From an uncultured Ignavibacteria bacterium (GTDB taxonomy: Bacteria > Bacteroidota > Ignavibacteria > Kapaibacteriales > UBA2268): DNA of 64,000 nucleotides. Made by a program: the position numbers and the translations under genes. Position 1 is the stretch's first letter, and each line of letters opens with the position of its first letter. The notes beneath the pieces were generated by a model that saw nothing but the letters and a program-made list of their open reading frames with translations, searched no databases and had not been told where the DNA came from. The stretch is taken from positions 1 through 64,000 of the forward strand of contig CAIOZA010000021.1 in assembly GCA_903862655.1 (NCBI GenBank). The letters run 5' to 3'. Shown one piece after another: positions 33,635 through 44,484 of this stretch.

Positions 33635-35107
33635 ATGACAAAACCATCAGGTTCAGATAGAAATTATTCTTATAAATCTAAACCAAAACCCGAATCGAAT
33701 TACATAGATAATGTTGGAGCCAGGATACCACCACATTCAAATGATGCTGAGATATCAGTTATTGGGGCGATGATGCTCGATAAATCCTCTGTTTCCAAAG
33801 TTATGCAGATTATCGAACCCGATAGCTTCTACAATGACAATCACAAAGAAATTTTTAAGGCAATTCTTGATCTTTCTGACCGTGGAGTTCCGGCTGACCT
33901 CATTTCTTTGACCGAAGAACTAACACGCCGCCAAAAGCTTGAAGAAGTGGGCGGTACTTTCTATCTTCTGGATATTAACAAACAAACACCAACATCGGCA
34001 AATATTGAATATCACGCAAGGATAATTCAAGAAAAATATATTAAACGATCATTAATTTCAACAGCAACTCAGATCATAGAAAGATCCTACGATGACTCAA
34101 CGGATGCACTCGATGAAGTAGATATTGCAGAATCTGATATTTTCAAAATTGCCGAAAAGAGGTTCTCAAGTTCATTTGTCGATATTAAAACTTTATCACA
34201 TCAAGCTCTTGATGTGATTGCTAAATTGGTTGATCGTGACAAAACAGGATTGACAGGAGTTCCTACGGGTTATGCTGACCTAGATAAATTCACAGGTGGT
34301 TTCCAGAATTCTGATCTAATAATAATTGCTGCCAGGCCTTCCATGGGTAAAACTGCATTGGCTCTTTCCATTGCACGTAATGTTGCGGTTGAATACAATC
34401 TTCCAGTGGCATTCTTCTCTATAGAAATGAAGGATATCCAATTAGTATTAAGACTTTTCAGTGCTGAATCTCAGATTGATGCTCATAAGATAAGGACTGG
34501 ATACATAACACATGATGATATGACAAAAATGGTGCATAAAATTAATAGATTGGCTGATTCGCCATTATTCATTGATGACAGTCCTTCTTTGAGTATTGCT
34601 GACTTTAGAGCAAAATGCCGCAGATTAAAAACTGAGCATAATATCAAAATGGTAATTATTGATTATCTTCAGCTCATTAGTTCACCTAAAGCCGACAGCC
34701 GTGAACGAGAAATATCTATGATTTCGAGTTCATTGAAGCAGATAGCTAAAGAACTCGACATACCAATTGTTGCTTTGGCACAGCTCAACCGATCGGTTGA
34801 ATCCAGACCGGACAAAAAACCAATGCTTTCTGACCTAAGAGAATCTGGTTCTATAGAACAGGATGCAGACGTTGTACTCTTTATCCATCGTCCGGAATTC
34901 TATGGGATTAAAACTTATCCCGATACGAATACTCCAACTGAAAATACTGCTGAAGTAATAATCGGCAAGCAAAGAAACGGTCCAACTGATACTGTTAGAC
35001 TTGTGTACATGAAACAATTCGCACGATTCGAAAATGGCGACTTTGGACATAGCGAAGGGCCACCTGATTTCCATTCATATCAAGATGAACCGGATGATCC
35101 ATTTTAA
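33635..35107 (+). CDS. dnaB: Replicative DNA helicase
   Basis: 490 residues. The N-terminal DnaB domain (about 35-140, PPHSNDAEISVIGAMM) is followed by the RecA-like helicase core. Walker A is ARPSMGKTALAL near residue 234, Walker B lies in MVIIDYLQLI, and the arginine-finger and Gln regions SRSVESRPDKKP-like and DLRESGSIEQDADVV are present. It unwinds DNA at the replication fork as a hexamer. No intein is present. The 200 bases between it and the divergent kinase gene contain the promoters but no clear consensus match. Confidence 0.94.
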   Translation: MTKPSGSDRNYSYKSKPKPESNYIDNVGARIPPHSNDAEISVIGAMMLDKSSVSKVMQIIEPDSFYNDNHKEIFKAILDLSDRGVPADLISLTEELTRRQKLEEVGGTFYLLDINKQTPTSANIEYHARIIQEKYIKRSLISTATQIIERSYDDSTDALDEVDIAESDIFKIAEKRFSSSFVDIKTLSHQALDVIAKLVDRDKTGLTGVPTGYADLDKFTGGFQNSDLIIIAARPSMGKTALALSIARNVAVEYNLPVAFFSIEMKDIQLVLRLFSAESQIDAHKIRTGYITHDDMTKMVHKINRLADSPLFIDDSPSLSIADFRAKCRRLKTEHNIKMVIIDYLQLISSPKADSREREISMISSSLKQIAKELDIPIVALAQLNRSVESRPDKKPMLSDLRESGSIEQDADVVLFIHRPEFYGIKTYPDTNTPTENTAEVIIGKQRNGPTDTVRLVYMKQFARFENGDFGHSEGPPDFHSYQDEPDDPF

Positions 35108-35191
35108 GATTTTGACCCAAAAAATATATATATAAAACAGAACTATTGAATTAGCGTCAATCTGTGTTGATAATTTTCGCGAATTCAAAAT

Positions 35192-36988
35192 ATGAACTAT
35201 AAATATATCTTAATCTTAGCATTTGTTGCTCTATTAGCTTCCGATATAGCTCTATCTCAGAAAGCTTCTGAAAAGATGAAGCTTGCTCAGTCATTCGAAA
35301 AAGGTGGAGATCTAAAAAATGCCGAAAGGCTATACAGAGAATTATTCGAGACCAATCCTGCAATCGATGAATATTTTAATGGTATTATCAGATGTAACAA
35401 GCAGCTGAATCAGTTTCAGGAAATTATTCCATTAGTAGAAAAGTATATTAAAACCCACAGCACGGCAGCAAATCATTCCTTATTAGGTGAACTTTATTGG
35501 AGAACAGGCAAACCAAGTGAAGCTAATGATGAATGGCAAAAAGCACTAGATCTTGATCCAGCAAATGATCAAGCCTACCAGGACGTAGCATTATCGCAGT
35601 CTAACCTGAGACTCTGGCCAAAAGCTATTGCAACATATCAATCTGCCAGAAAAAAAATCAATAATAATCAGATTTTTTCTAATGAGCTTAGTCAGCTATA
35701 TTCTGTTACTGGTGATTATAAGAATGGAATAGCTGAGGTTATGAATATTTACACTTCTACCAGAAACATTCAATTTGTTCAGGGCAGAATTGCAGCTTTG
35801 AACCAATCTATCGACGCAGGAAATTATATTTTTAAAATTCTCGAAGAGAAAGCTTCTTCTGGAGAAGTTGATTATATGAGGCTCTTGACTTGGTATCTCA
35901 CTACAATGGGAAAATTTAATGAAGCATTGCTGAAAACCAAAACGATTGATGCTGCATTAAGGGCAAGAGGGAATGAAGTCTATAGCTTCGCTGGAACAAT
36001 GCAAAGAGACGGAAAATATGAAATTGCAATAAAAGCTTACGAATATATAATCGATATGGGCAAAGAGAGTCCGGTTACTGTAAATGCACTTTATGGACTG
36101 ACCCGTTCTCTTGAACTTTCTCAAAATGATACTACTCTGTTATCTCAGGAAGCTACTGAATCAATAATATCCAGATACAGGAAAATAATTAAGGATTATC
36201 CGCAATCTACTTTAGCTGAAGACTCAAGAATGCGTATTGCAACTTTATTCTACAATATGCAGAATTATAAGAACGCTTTAGAAGAGTTAAATAAGGTACT
36301 TTCCTCAAAAAATTATTCGAGAATTATAGCTTCTGCTAATAATCTAACTGCTAGAATATTTGTTGAGACTGACGATCTAACACAGGCTTCTAATTATTAC
36401 ATGAAGGTTGTTCAATTATACAAAAATTTCAGTGAGGACGACTATATTAATGCACTTTATGGACTTGCCGATATTGAATATTTCAAAGGTAACCAGGACT
36501 CTGCGATTGCTCTGTTTACTGACATAACAATCAAAACTAGCTCTGATAAAGCTAATGATGCACTCGAAAGAATTAGCAATATTGAGCAATTCAAAAAATA
36601 CAACAAAGGGTTCGAACTTTTTATTAAAGCAGAACTTAAAAATGAACAAAAAAAATATCCAGAATCAGTCAATTTGTACAATGAAGCTGCTGACGCAGCA
36701 GCTAATACTGAATTAAGTGAAAAATCACTTATGATAGCATCTGAACTGGAAGCAAAAATGAAACATATTGATAAAGCTAGGGAATTTCTTCTTAAGATAT
36801 TGGCAGAGAATCCGGACACTTATAACGGGGATTATATTCTGTTTAACATAGGCCAGTACTTCTATATGGAAGGCAAGAAATTAGAAGCATTGAATAAATT
36901 CAATGAACTTCTTGCTAAATATCCAAGATCTATTTACCTAAATCAATCCAGGGAATTAATCCGTCAAATCAGACTAATAGCAAACTGA
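35192..36988 (+). CDS. Exported tetratricopeptide-repeat protein
   Basis: 598 residues. A signal peptide (YKYILILAFVALLASDIALSQ) is followed by TPR units along nearly the whole length, for example GDLKNAERLYRELFETNP, GKPSEANDEWQKALDLDP and GNQDSAIALFTDI. The last unit (GKKLEALNKFNELLAKYPRS) resembles YbgF/BamD-type repeats. It is presumably a periplasmic scaffold; no partner is indicated. It follows dnaB at 85 bases and is convergent with rsmE. Confidence 0.8.
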   Translation: MNYKYILILAFVALLASDIALSQKASEKMKLAQSFEKGGDLKNAERLYRELFETNPAIDEYFNGIIRCNKQLNQFQEIIPLVEKYIKTHSTAANHSLLGELYWRTGKPSEANDEWQKALDLDPANDQAYQDVALSQSNLRLWPKAIATYQSARKKINNNQIFSNELSQLYSVTGDYKNGIAEVMNIYTSTRNIQFVQGRIAALNQSIDAGNYIFKILEEKASSGEVDYMRLLTWYLTTMGKFNEALLKTKTIDAALRARGNEVYSFAGTMQRDGKYEIAIKAYEYIIDMGKESPVTVNALYGLTRSLELSQNDTTLLSQEATESIISRYRKIIKDYPQSTLAEDSRMRIATLFYNMQNYKNALEELNKVLSSKNYSRIIASANNLTARIFVETDDLTQASNYYMKVVQLYKNFSEDDYINALYGLADIEYFKGNQDSAIALFTDITIKTSSDKANDALERISNIEQFKKYNKGFELFIKAELKNEQKKYPESVNLYNEAADAAANTELSEKSLMIASELEAKMKHIDKAREFLLKILAENPDTYNGDYILFNIGQYFYMEGKKLEALNKFNELLAKYPRSIYLNQSRELIRQIRLIAN

Positions 36989-36999
36989 CTTGCAATTTT

Positions 37000-37704
37000 C
37001 TATTGACTATCCATAAGATGATTAATCAAAGTTAATCCGGTTATAACTGCAGTTTCAGCTCTAAGTCTTCTATTGCCAAGACTCCATGTTGTAAGGTTTT
37101 TCCATGAAGTCATTTCCTTGATCTCCTCTGATGAGAACCCACCTTCAGGCCCAACGATGATAAGTATAGATTCCAATTTTGTTTCTAAGGATGGCTTCAT
37201 CCCTGATTCATCAAGTAACACAACTTGTGAAAAATTAGCTGATATAGCTTTTAATGATTTCATATTAATTGGGTCAAAAATTTCAGGTAGATAGGAACGC
37301 TTGCATTGTTTCATAGCCGATATTGACTTCGATATTAGCCTTGCAGCATTGGTTTTACTCTTTTGTGTATATCTGGATTGCAGGGGATAAATTGAATTTA
37401 TCCCGAATTCAACAGCTTTCTCAATGGCAAATTCCATTCTGTCTTTGTTGTCAAGAATTCCCACAACAAGCGATGAATTGAAATAGTTCTCATTGGTTGT
37501 TGGCAGCTCTTCTATAATGCTGAATGAAGCTGATTTTTTATCGATTGATCGAAGTTCTGCAATTACGGAAAGACCCATTCCGTTGGTGATCATCATTCGT
37601 TCATTTATATTTATTCTCAAGGCTCTGATATGCTTGAATTCATCATCCATGACAACGCAATCGGATGAAATTCTATTTAATACCGGCACATAAATCGATT
37701 CCAT
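37000..37704 (-). CDS. rsmE: 16S rRNA (uracil-1498-N3)-methyltransferase
   Basis: 234 residues, SPOUT family. The trefoil-knot SAM-binding motifs IIVGPEGGFSSEE and LGNRRLRAETAVITGL are diagnostic of RsmE. It methylates U1498 of 16S rRNA. AAAGG precedes the ATG by seven bases. Confidence 0.92.
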   Translation of the reverse strand: MESIYVPVLNRISSDCVVMDDEFKHIRALRININERMMITNGMGLSVIAELRSIDKKSASFSIIEELPTTNENYFNSSLVVGILDNKDRMEFAIEKAVEFGINSIYPLQSRYTQKSKTNAARLISKSISAMKQCKRSYLPEIFDPINMKSLKAISANFSQVVLLDESGMKPSLETKLESILIIVGPEGGFSSEEIKEMTSWKNLTTWSLGNRRLRAETAVITGLTLINHLMDSQ

Positions 37705-37802
37705 TTTATACCTTTAAAAAATCAATACTTTAATTTTACCGAAAAAATATTTAGTTTGCAATATAATTAATTAATTTGTTATCCTTTATATCTTAAAAAT
37801 TT

Positions 37803-40037
37803 ATGAGTGATCAAAGAGAAACACTGTACAACAAAGTTCGGGCAAAAGATATTTCTTTTGATAAGGAAATATCCAAGACGAATTTTACAACATCCAAGAA
37901 AGTTAAGATATTAATTTTCATTATTACACTTTTTCTTTGCTCAATTTTTTTTATAGTTCATTTGTCAGATGAGACAAGCTCCACTCATTTATTTTCTGCC
38001 AAATCCGGTGATAAATGGACCAAACAGACTATAACCTCACAGTTTGCTTTTCCAATTTATAAAGACAATAGCAAATATCAACAGGAAGTAAGTGACGCTA
38101 AAGATAATTCTTATCTCGTATTTTTGCCTTATCCTGCCGCATCAGAAAATGCCATTAAATTTCTTGACACATTAGAAATTCTTGCTACCACATCTCAGGA
38201 TAAAGCTGAAGCAATAGTGGCTGATATTTTTTCTCCTTCTACCGCAAAAAAAATAATTCAGAAAAAGCCGGAGGATCGTGCTAAATTCTTCAGAACAATC
38301 AGCAAAGATCTTTACAAATTCTATAAATATATCTACAGGGAATTCATAGTGGATACCACTGTAATCCCTATCAAGCAGGATGTTATTATTGTTAGTGTCT
38401 CACCAACTGAGGAACAACTTGTACCCAAAAGATTATTAGTTACATCAAAAGTATTCATCTCGAAGGCGAGAAGGGATATCCTGATAGAATTGAATGAAGA
38501 TCAGCGATTAGCAGCACTTGAACTTATTGCTAAGAATTTCAAGCCGAATATTATATACTCGGCAAAGTTGACTGATGAAGCCAGAATATTTGCTGTTAAA
38601 TCCGTAGCAAGAACAGATGGATTTGTTAGAGCTGGAGAAGTGATTATTTCCAAAGGAGAAGTTGTCGACGAAGAAACAACTAAGAAAATCAAATCCTATA
38701 ATCTGTTCAAATTCAAGGCAGGGCAGAACACTTACAATTTTTGGCTGATTTTGGGTAATATTTTTCATGCCGCTGTTATCTATTCAATCCTTATTCTATA
38801 TTTGTTTATCATAAGAAAAAGGATTTTTGAAGATAATGTTCAGATTATAATTTTAAGTGCATCGATCGTTATAGTCGCATTCCTTGCCTGGTTATCAATT
38901 GAAGTTAAGAGTACATTGCCAATAGAGTACTTCGTAATATTGCCCGGAGTTTCGATGTTGGTGGCAATTGTCTTCGATTCCAGAACAGCTTTCTATCTTA
39001 CTGTTACGATGTCATTAATGCTAGCCGGTATCCGTGGCAATGACTACGATACAGGTACTGCAATGATGTTCACTGGTATTCTTGCGTCTTATTCCGTACG
39101 GGACATACAAAGCAGAACCCAAATGTTCAAATCAATTTCTTACATTTTCATAGGATTTCTAGCTTCAATAATCGCATTCAGCCTTGAACGAGCATTAGAC
39201 TGGGATCTGACAATACAGAAATTGTTGGTTGCACTCCTTAACTCTGCAATATCTCCACTGGCAACTTTTGGTTTTCTTGTCGTTTTGGAGAAATTTACCA
39301 ATATTACAACTGATCTTAAACTTGAAGAGTATGATAAGGTTAATCATCCATTACTAGTGAAATTAAGCGAAATCGCCCCAGGCTCTTATCAGCATACACT
39401 CTCGATGTCGGTAATGGCAGAAAAATGTGCAACTGCGATCAATGCCAGTCAGATATTAGCTAAAGTCGGTGCTTTATATCATGATATTGGTAAGATCACA
39501 AAACCAGAATATTTCGTTGAGAACCAAATTGAGATTGGAAATAAACACGATATGTTAACTCCAAAACGCTCAGCTGATGCAATTAAATCGCATGTAATTG
39601 AAGGAATGAAACTTGCAAAAGAATACAAACTTCCTCAGAGAATCATTGACTTTATACCAATGCATCATGGCACATTTCTCATCAAGCATTTCTATGCGAA
39701 AGCAGTAGAGGAATTTGGGGAATCAGCTGTTCATGAAGAAGATTACAGGTATTCCGGACCAAAACCAAACTCTAAAGAGACAGCAATTGTGATGATTTGC
39801 GATTCGGCAGAAGCAATATCAAGGGTGATTGGTAAATCACGAGAAGATATTGAAAAAATGCTGAACACAACAATTCAAAGCAGATTTACTGATGGTCAAT
39901 TCGATGAATGCGATCTTACTCTGAATGATTTGCATATAATCAAAGAAGCTTGTGTTAAGCATTTGTATGGCTCAGCACATCAACGGATAAATTATAAAGA
40001 AATTCAAGAACCTGCTCCACCATTATCTGATGAATAA
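37803..40037 (+). CDS. 7TM-HD phosphohydrolase (PgpH-like)
   Basis: 744 residues. One N-terminal membrane helix (about 33-53) precedes a large extracytoplasmic domain (7TMR-HDED type, about 55-310), seven membrane helices (about 315-500) and a C-terminal HD domain. HD residues are visible in YQHTLSMSVM, LYHDIGKITKPEYF, MHHGT and MICDSAEA. Characterised relatives (Listeria PgpH) hydrolyse cyclic di-AMP; the same product or another dinucleotide is likely. It overlaps the recombinase gene by 8 bases. Confidence 0.87.
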   Translation: MSDQRETLYNKVRAKDISFDKEISKTNFTTSKKVKILIFIITLFLCSIFFIVHLSDETSSTHLFSAKSGDKWTKQTITSQFAFPIYKDNSKYQQEVSDAKDNSYLVFLPYPAASENAIKFLDTLEILATTSQDKAEAIVADIFSPSTAKKIIQKKPEDRAKFFRTISKDLYKFYKYIYREFIVDTTVIPIKQDVIIVSVSPTEEQLVPKRLLVTSKVFISKARRDILIELNEDQRLAALELIAKNFKPNIIYSAKLTDEARIFAVKSVARTDGFVRAGEVIISKGEVVDEETTKKIKSYNLFKFKAGQNTYNFWLILGNIFHAAVIYSILILYLFIIRKRIFEDNVQIIILSASIVIVAFLAWLSIEVKSTLPIEYFVILPGVSMLVAIVFDSRTAFYLTVTMSLMLAGIRGNDYDTGTAMMFTGILASYSVRDIQSRTQMFKSISYIFIGFLASIIAFSLERALDWDLTIQKLLVALLNSAISPLATFGFLVVLEKFTNITTDLKLEEYDKVNHPLLVKLSEIAPGSYQHTLSMSVMAEKCATAINASQILAKVGALYHDIGKITKPEYFVENQIEIGNKHDMLTPKRSADAIKSHVIEGMKLAKEYKLPQRIIDFIPMHHGTFLIKHFYAKAVEEFGESAVHEEDYRYSGPKPNSKETAIVMICDSAEAISRVIGKSREDIEKMLNTTIQSRFTDGQFDECDLTLNDLHIIKEACVKHLYGSAHQRINYKEIQEPAPPLSDE

Positions 40038-40950
40038 TATTAATGAAATAAGCAAGAATATGATATTTGAGCTTAAATCTTTTACTCATTTTATTGCACT
40101 TGAGAAGGGGTTGTCAGAAAATACTCTTCAGTCCTATTCTCATGATTTGATGTCTTATGCTCAGTTCCTAATCACAAAGAAAGTTAATTCTTTCGCGAAT
40201 TCATCTGTTGGTCTTATTTCAGATTTTCTTGTTCTTCTTCAGGAAATTGGGATTGCCGCTAATAGTAGAAGCCGTTATTTGTCAGCTATCAGAGGGCTTC
40301 ACAGGTATCTTCTTGCTAATGGTAATACTCGTATTGATCCATCCGAAACAATAGAAATGCCAAAATCCGGCAGAAAGCTACCCGATACTTTGTCCGTAGG
40401 TGAGATAAATAAAATACTTGAACAAATTGATATTACTACTCCTGCCGGAATTCGCGACAGAGCGATGATTGAGACATTATATGCCTGCGGATTGCGTGTA
40501 AGTGAACTAATAAATATTAAGATAAGAGATATTCTTTTTGATGCTGAAATTATAAGAGTCTTCGGTAAGGGATCAAAGGAGAGAATAGTACCCATTGGCA
40601 GGTCGGCACTTGAATGTATTAATATCTATAATTTGCAGGTGAGGCATTTATTTTTAAAAACCGAGAAGTCCTCCGATTCATTATTTCTCAATCAGCGTGG
40701 TTCTAAACTCTCAAGGATGGGTGTCTGGAAGATAATCGCCAAGTATGTAACTCTTGCGGGTATTGAATCTGAAGTTCATCCGCACACATTCCGTCATTCG
40801 TTTGCAACACATTTACTTGAAGGAGGAGCAGATCTTCGAGCGGTCCAAGAAATGCTAGGACACTCCGATATTTCGACAACTCAGATTTATACTCATATTG
40901 ACAGAGATTTTCTCAAAGAGGTGCATCGAACTTTCCATCCCAGAGGTTAG
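40030..40950 (+). CDS. Tyrosine recombinase XerC/XerD
   Basis: 306 residues with all catalytic residues: Arg in ACGLRVSEL, Lys in GKGSKERIVPI, His-x-x-Arg in HPHTFRHSFATHLL, the second His in MLGHSDIS, and the Tyr nucleophile in TTQIYTHID. Length and lack of extra domains fit the chromosome dimer resolution recombinase. XerC cannot be told from XerD here. It overlaps the PgpH-like gene by 8 bases, so cotranscription is likely. Confidence 0.9.
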   Translation: MNNINEISKNMIFELKSFTHFIALEKGLSENTLQSYSHDLMSYAQFLITKKVNSFANSSVGLISDFLVLLQEIGIAANSRSRYLSAIRGLHRYLLANGNTRIDPSETIEMPKSGRKLPDTLSVGEINKILEQIDITTPAGIRDRAMIETLYACGLRVSELINIKIRDILFDAEIIRVFGKGSKERIVPIGRSALECINIYNLQVRHLFLKTEKSSDSLFLNQRGSKLSRMGVWKIIAKYVTLAGIESEVHPHTFRHSFATHLLEGGADLRAVQEMLGHSDISTTQIYTHIDRDFLKEVHRTFHPRG

Positions 40951-40962
40951 ACTAATTTATGA

Positions 40963-42339
40963 TTATTTCCGGAAGCGTTTAGGAATGAGTTTCTCACCTA
41001 GTTCGGATTTAAAGATGTTATAGCTTTCGTTATTAACTCTCATCAGAATCAAAATACCTACTATCCCAATTACTATATTCCCAAGCCACATGCTCAGGAA
41101 AGGCGAAAGAATGCCGCGATCGGCAAGCTTTTCACCACCTATCAGGAATATCCAATAAATTAGATAGAATAGGAGAGAAATACCGGAACTAATGCCGAAG
41201 TTACCTCCCTTTGTCATTATACCAAGCGGACAACCTACAAGAATGAAAAGAAAACAGGCAAAAGGAATTGCATATTTCTTGTAAATTTCAACTTTAAATT
41301 GTTTGATTCTTATCTGGTAATCATTTATCTGATTGGCATCTGTAAAGATTGATGCTCTGAGAAACAACATTCTGTTTTGGGCTTCCTTTAGACCCTGGGT
41401 CCAGCTAACCCTTGAATTTTGTCCATTTTGCTTTATTATAGCACCATTTTTCTGTTTACCCATCAAATAATCAAAATGCTCGGATATAGTATTATTTGTT
41501 TTTTTAAATAATGTATCAACATTTTTCTGAATCTCATCAACTGATTTCTGCATCTCTCCAATACTAAGCTCTCTATCACCTCTCGAAATCATTCCTTCAT
41601 TTGATCTTTCAAATGCAAAACCACTAGCATTAATCCAAATCTGATAATTTTCGAATGTGATTTTTCTGTAATCGTTAGCCACATTCGGAATAAGCTGATG
41701 TATTTCACCATGCTTTAGGTTGACGATTAGCTTGGAATAATCTTCAGAGAAATCAATTGTACCTGAATCGGCACTTGCCACGTTCATCCTCTGTCCACGT
41801 GTATTGTCATAGATGGTCACTCCTTTGAGTAAACCTGTTAATGAATCAAGTGAACGGGATAGTATAGTAAATCCTTCAATATCAGTAGAGAATTGCCCTG
41901 CTTCAATTGAGAATGTTGGTTTCTTACGTGTAACATCATTCAATAGAACTTTGGCTTTATGGTTTGAATTGGGTAATATTGTATCATTGAACCAGTATAG
42001 GAGTATCGTTGCAATGATTCCTGCGACTAGCACAGGCATCATCATTTTAACCAAACTGGATCCGCCTGCTTTTATGATAGTGATTTCATGAGAAGCCGAT
42101 AGTGAACCGAATGCGAAAATGGTTGCAAACAAAATACCGATTGGAACTGCCAGAACTACCATCCATGAAAGATTATAGCCAATAAGCTGCATGATTACCC
42201 AATAGCCCAATCCTTTACCTAAAAATTTATTCAGATAATTTGTTAGAAATTGGAATAGAAATAAAAACACAATCGTTGTAGAACCAAAGATAAATGGTGC
42301 TAGATGTGTTTTTAGGATATATCTGCTTATAATGCTCAT
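40963..42339 (-). CDS. LptF/LptG family lipopolysaccharide export permease
   Basis: 458 residues. Three N-terminal membrane helices (12-110), a periplasmic beta-jellyroll region (about 125-330) and three C-terminal helices (about 370-445) are in the YjgP/YjgQ order. SIISRYILKTHLAPFIFG and LFATIFAFGSLSASHEITIIKAGG are signature segments. With LptB it would extract LPS from the inner membrane. A predicted coiled stretch (EMQKSVDEIQKNVDTLFKK) is inserted in the periplasmic part. Single gene, convergent with the recombinase. Confidence 0.87.
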   Translation of the reverse strand: MSIISRYILKTHLAPFIFGSTTIVFLFLFQFLTNYLNKFLGKGLGYWVIMQLIGYNLSWMVVLAVPIGILFATIFAFGSLSASHEITIIKAGGSSLVKMMMPVLVAGIIATILLYWFNDTILPNSNHKAKVLLNDVTRKKPTFSIEAGQFSTDIEGFTILSRSLDSLTGLLKGVTIYDNTRGQRMNVASADSGTIDFSEDYSKLIVNLKHGEIHQLIPNVANDYRKITFENYQIWINASGFAFERSNEGMISRGDRELSIGEMQKSVDEIQKNVDTLFKKTNNTISEHFDYLMGKQKNGAIIKQNGQNSRVSWTQGLKEAQNRMLFLRASIFTDANQINDYQIRIKQFKVEIYKKYAIPFACFLFILVGCPLGIMTKGGNFGISSGISLLFYLIYWIFLIGGEKLADRGILSPFLSMWLGNIVIGIVGILILMRVNNESYNIFKSELGEKLIPKRFRK

Positions 42340-42560
42340 TGAGAGATAATAATATTTAAAAAATCATAGCAACAAAATTACATAAATTTCAATTAAGCAG
42401 AGATAAAAAGCTTCTGTTTGTCATTTTTTTATGCAACTGATTAGAAATTTTCTTAAATTTTACTAATATTTTTTTAGCAAAATGAATTTTTATTTTCAGA
42501 AAATATCTCTTGCTAAAAACGTTTATTCAATCTCATTATTAAAGAAATGAAAATTAATTA

Positions 42561-43355
42561 ATGGACTCTTACTCAAAACTTGAAAATTCATTAATAGAAT
42601 CAGGTACAATGCTCTGTGTCGGACTTGATACTGATTTAGCTAAGTTACCAAAAGGTATTGCGAGCAATCTGACAGGAATGCTTGAATTTAACAGAATCAT
42701 TATTAATGCCACTCAGGATCTGACTGCCGCTTATAAGATAAATTATGCTTTTTATGAGCAATACGGACATGAAGGTTTCCGTATCATAGAACAAACAATG
42801 AATTTGATACCTCAATCAAAATTCATCATTGCCGATGCTAAACGTGGCGATATTGGGAATACATCCAGATCTTATGCAAAAGCCTGCTTCGAAGCTCTAA
42901 ACTCCGATGCGATAACAGTTAATCCATATATGGGCTCTGATTCGGTGAAGCCATTCCTTGAGTATTCCGATAAAATGGTTTTCCTACTGGCATTAACATC
43001 GAATCCTGGATCAAGTGATTTTCAACGTCTTAAAGTTGATAATGATTATCTCTATCAGCATGTAATTGAAGTTTCTTCGAAATGGGCAGATTATAAAAAT
43101 CTGGGATATGTGATCGGAGCAACGCATCCGGATGAACTAAGAACTATACGCAAAACTATACCCTCAAACCCATTATTAATTCCGGGAGTCGGTACTCAGG
43201 GCGGAGATATAGATGGTGTATTGTCTGCCAATAATGGTGGAGTAGCATTAATTAATGTTTCCAGAGATATTATCTTTGCAGGGGCGGATAGCGATTTTGC
43301 TAATCAAGTAAGAATAAAAGCAGAGTTTTATAAATCAAAATTGAAATGGCAATAA
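42561..43355 (+). CDS. pyrF: Orotidine-5'-phosphate decarboxylase, type 2
   Basis: 264 residues. It decarboxylates OMP to UMP, the last step of de novo pyrimidine synthesis. CVGLDTDLAKLP is the substrate loop and DAKRGDIGNTSRSYA carries the catalytic D-x-K-x-x-D. The long form and DAITVNPYMGSDSVKPF are typical of subfamily 2. Its TAA overlaps the next gene's ATG (TAATG). Confidence 0.93.
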   Translation: MDSYSKLENSLIESGTMLCVGLDTDLAKLPKGIASNLTGMLEFNRIIINATQDLTAAYKINYAFYEQYGHEGFRIIEQTMNLIPQSKFIIADAKRGDIGNTSRSYAKACFEALNSDAITVNPYMGSDSVKPFLEYSDKMVFLLALTSNPGSSDFQRLKVDNDYLYQHVIEVSSKWADYKNLGYVIGATHPDELRTIRKTIPSNPLLIPGVGTQGGDIDGVLSANNGGVALINVSRDIIFAGADSDFANQVRIKAEFYKSKLKWQ

Positions 43356-44392
43356 TGGATAATCAATTTTTGCAGAACATGAATGAGAAACAACTGCAGG
43401 AATATGTTCATTTAATATTATCTGATCCTGCAACAATCAGAACAACATCAGACGGGAATCGCCTGCAGATACTCTCACCCGGTCAGCTTAATCTTTTTGA
43501 AGGACCTGATCTAAAGGACATTGCAATACTTCTGGGTGGATCCATAATTCTGGGAGATGCTGAATTTCACGTAAATGCTTCAGACTGGGATGCTCACCGG
43601 CATTCCACAGACAACAGATACAGAAATGTTATTCTTCATATTGTGATCAATAATAATAAAGATTTAAAACAGGTCACTTTTAATACACTTGTGATATCAG
43701 CTGAGGAAATCGAATCAGTAATAAAAAGCGGCGTTACTCCTGATGAAACAACTGACACAGCATCGCTTGAATATATTCAGCATTATGCTTTAATTCGCCT
43801 ACTTCGTAAGTCAGCTTATGCACAGGAACAAATCAACAGTCACGGCTATAGAAAGGCTCTGCATTTGACAATAGCCGAATTTCTTGAAAAATATAATCAA
43901 CGAAGGAAAAGACCCGTATATTCCATTGAGAATCTCGATGATCTGATGAAAAATCTTGATACTTCGAATATTATTACGTTCTTAGATGATTTGGACAATT
44001 CAGAGACTACTGCTCTTCATGATAAGTTATTCTCATTAATGAAAACTAAAATCTTTAACGAGGGACCTCATCTTCGTAGGGAAATAATTCTCAATTGCAT
44101 TCTACCCCTTGCAATATGCGTTGCCTCGGAAGAATCAAGAATAAGTCTTTTCCTCTGGTATTGGTCCACCCCGGCTTTGAATAAATATGGACTTCTAAGC
44201 AGAAAATTTAGTAATATTCCACAAAATTTTCTTTGGGAACAACAAGGCATGCTTGAGTTTATTAAGGAACACGGACGAAAAACCAACGTTATCAAAGAGG
44301 CACTTCATAGCTATGGCTTTGCTGAAATTCTATCATTCTATCGATTAGGAAATCCACCATTCAAAAAAAATGATTATGAAGTGGATAACTAA
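43355..44392 (+). CDS. DUF2851 family protein
   Basis: About 345 residues from the ATG at 43355, which overlaps the pyrF stop as TAATG; an ATG three codons upstream (43346) is also possible. The N-terminal LSPGQLNLFEGPDLKDI and GDAEFHVNASDWDAHRHSTDNRYRNV-type block (HVNASDWDAH) are the DUF2851 signature, found mainly in Bacteroidota and relatives. The function is unknown. Pairing with pyrF is by position only. Confidence 0.85.
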   Translation: MDNQFLQNMNEKQLQEYVHLILSDPATIRTTSDGNRLQILSPGQLNLFEGPDLKDIAILLGGSIILGDAEFHVNASDWDAHRHSTDNRYRNVILHIVINNNKDLKQVTFNTLVISAEEIESVIKSGVTPDETTDTASLEYIQHYALIRLLRKSAYAQEQINSHGYRKALHLTIAEFLEKYNQRRKRPVYSIENLDDLMKNLDTSNIITFLDDLDNSETTALHDKLFSLMKTKIFNEGPHLRREIILNCILPLAICVASEESRISLFLWYWSTPALNKYGLLSRKFSNIPQNFLWEQQGMLEFIKEHGRKTNVIKEALHSYGFAEILSFYRLGNPPFKKNDYEVDN

Positions 44393-44484
44393 TCCTTTAT
44401 TCCCATTTTCTTTTTTTATATATTAGTAAGTAAACTTTTTTGGATTTATAATATACTTGAATAGTAATTAGAGCGTCTATAAAT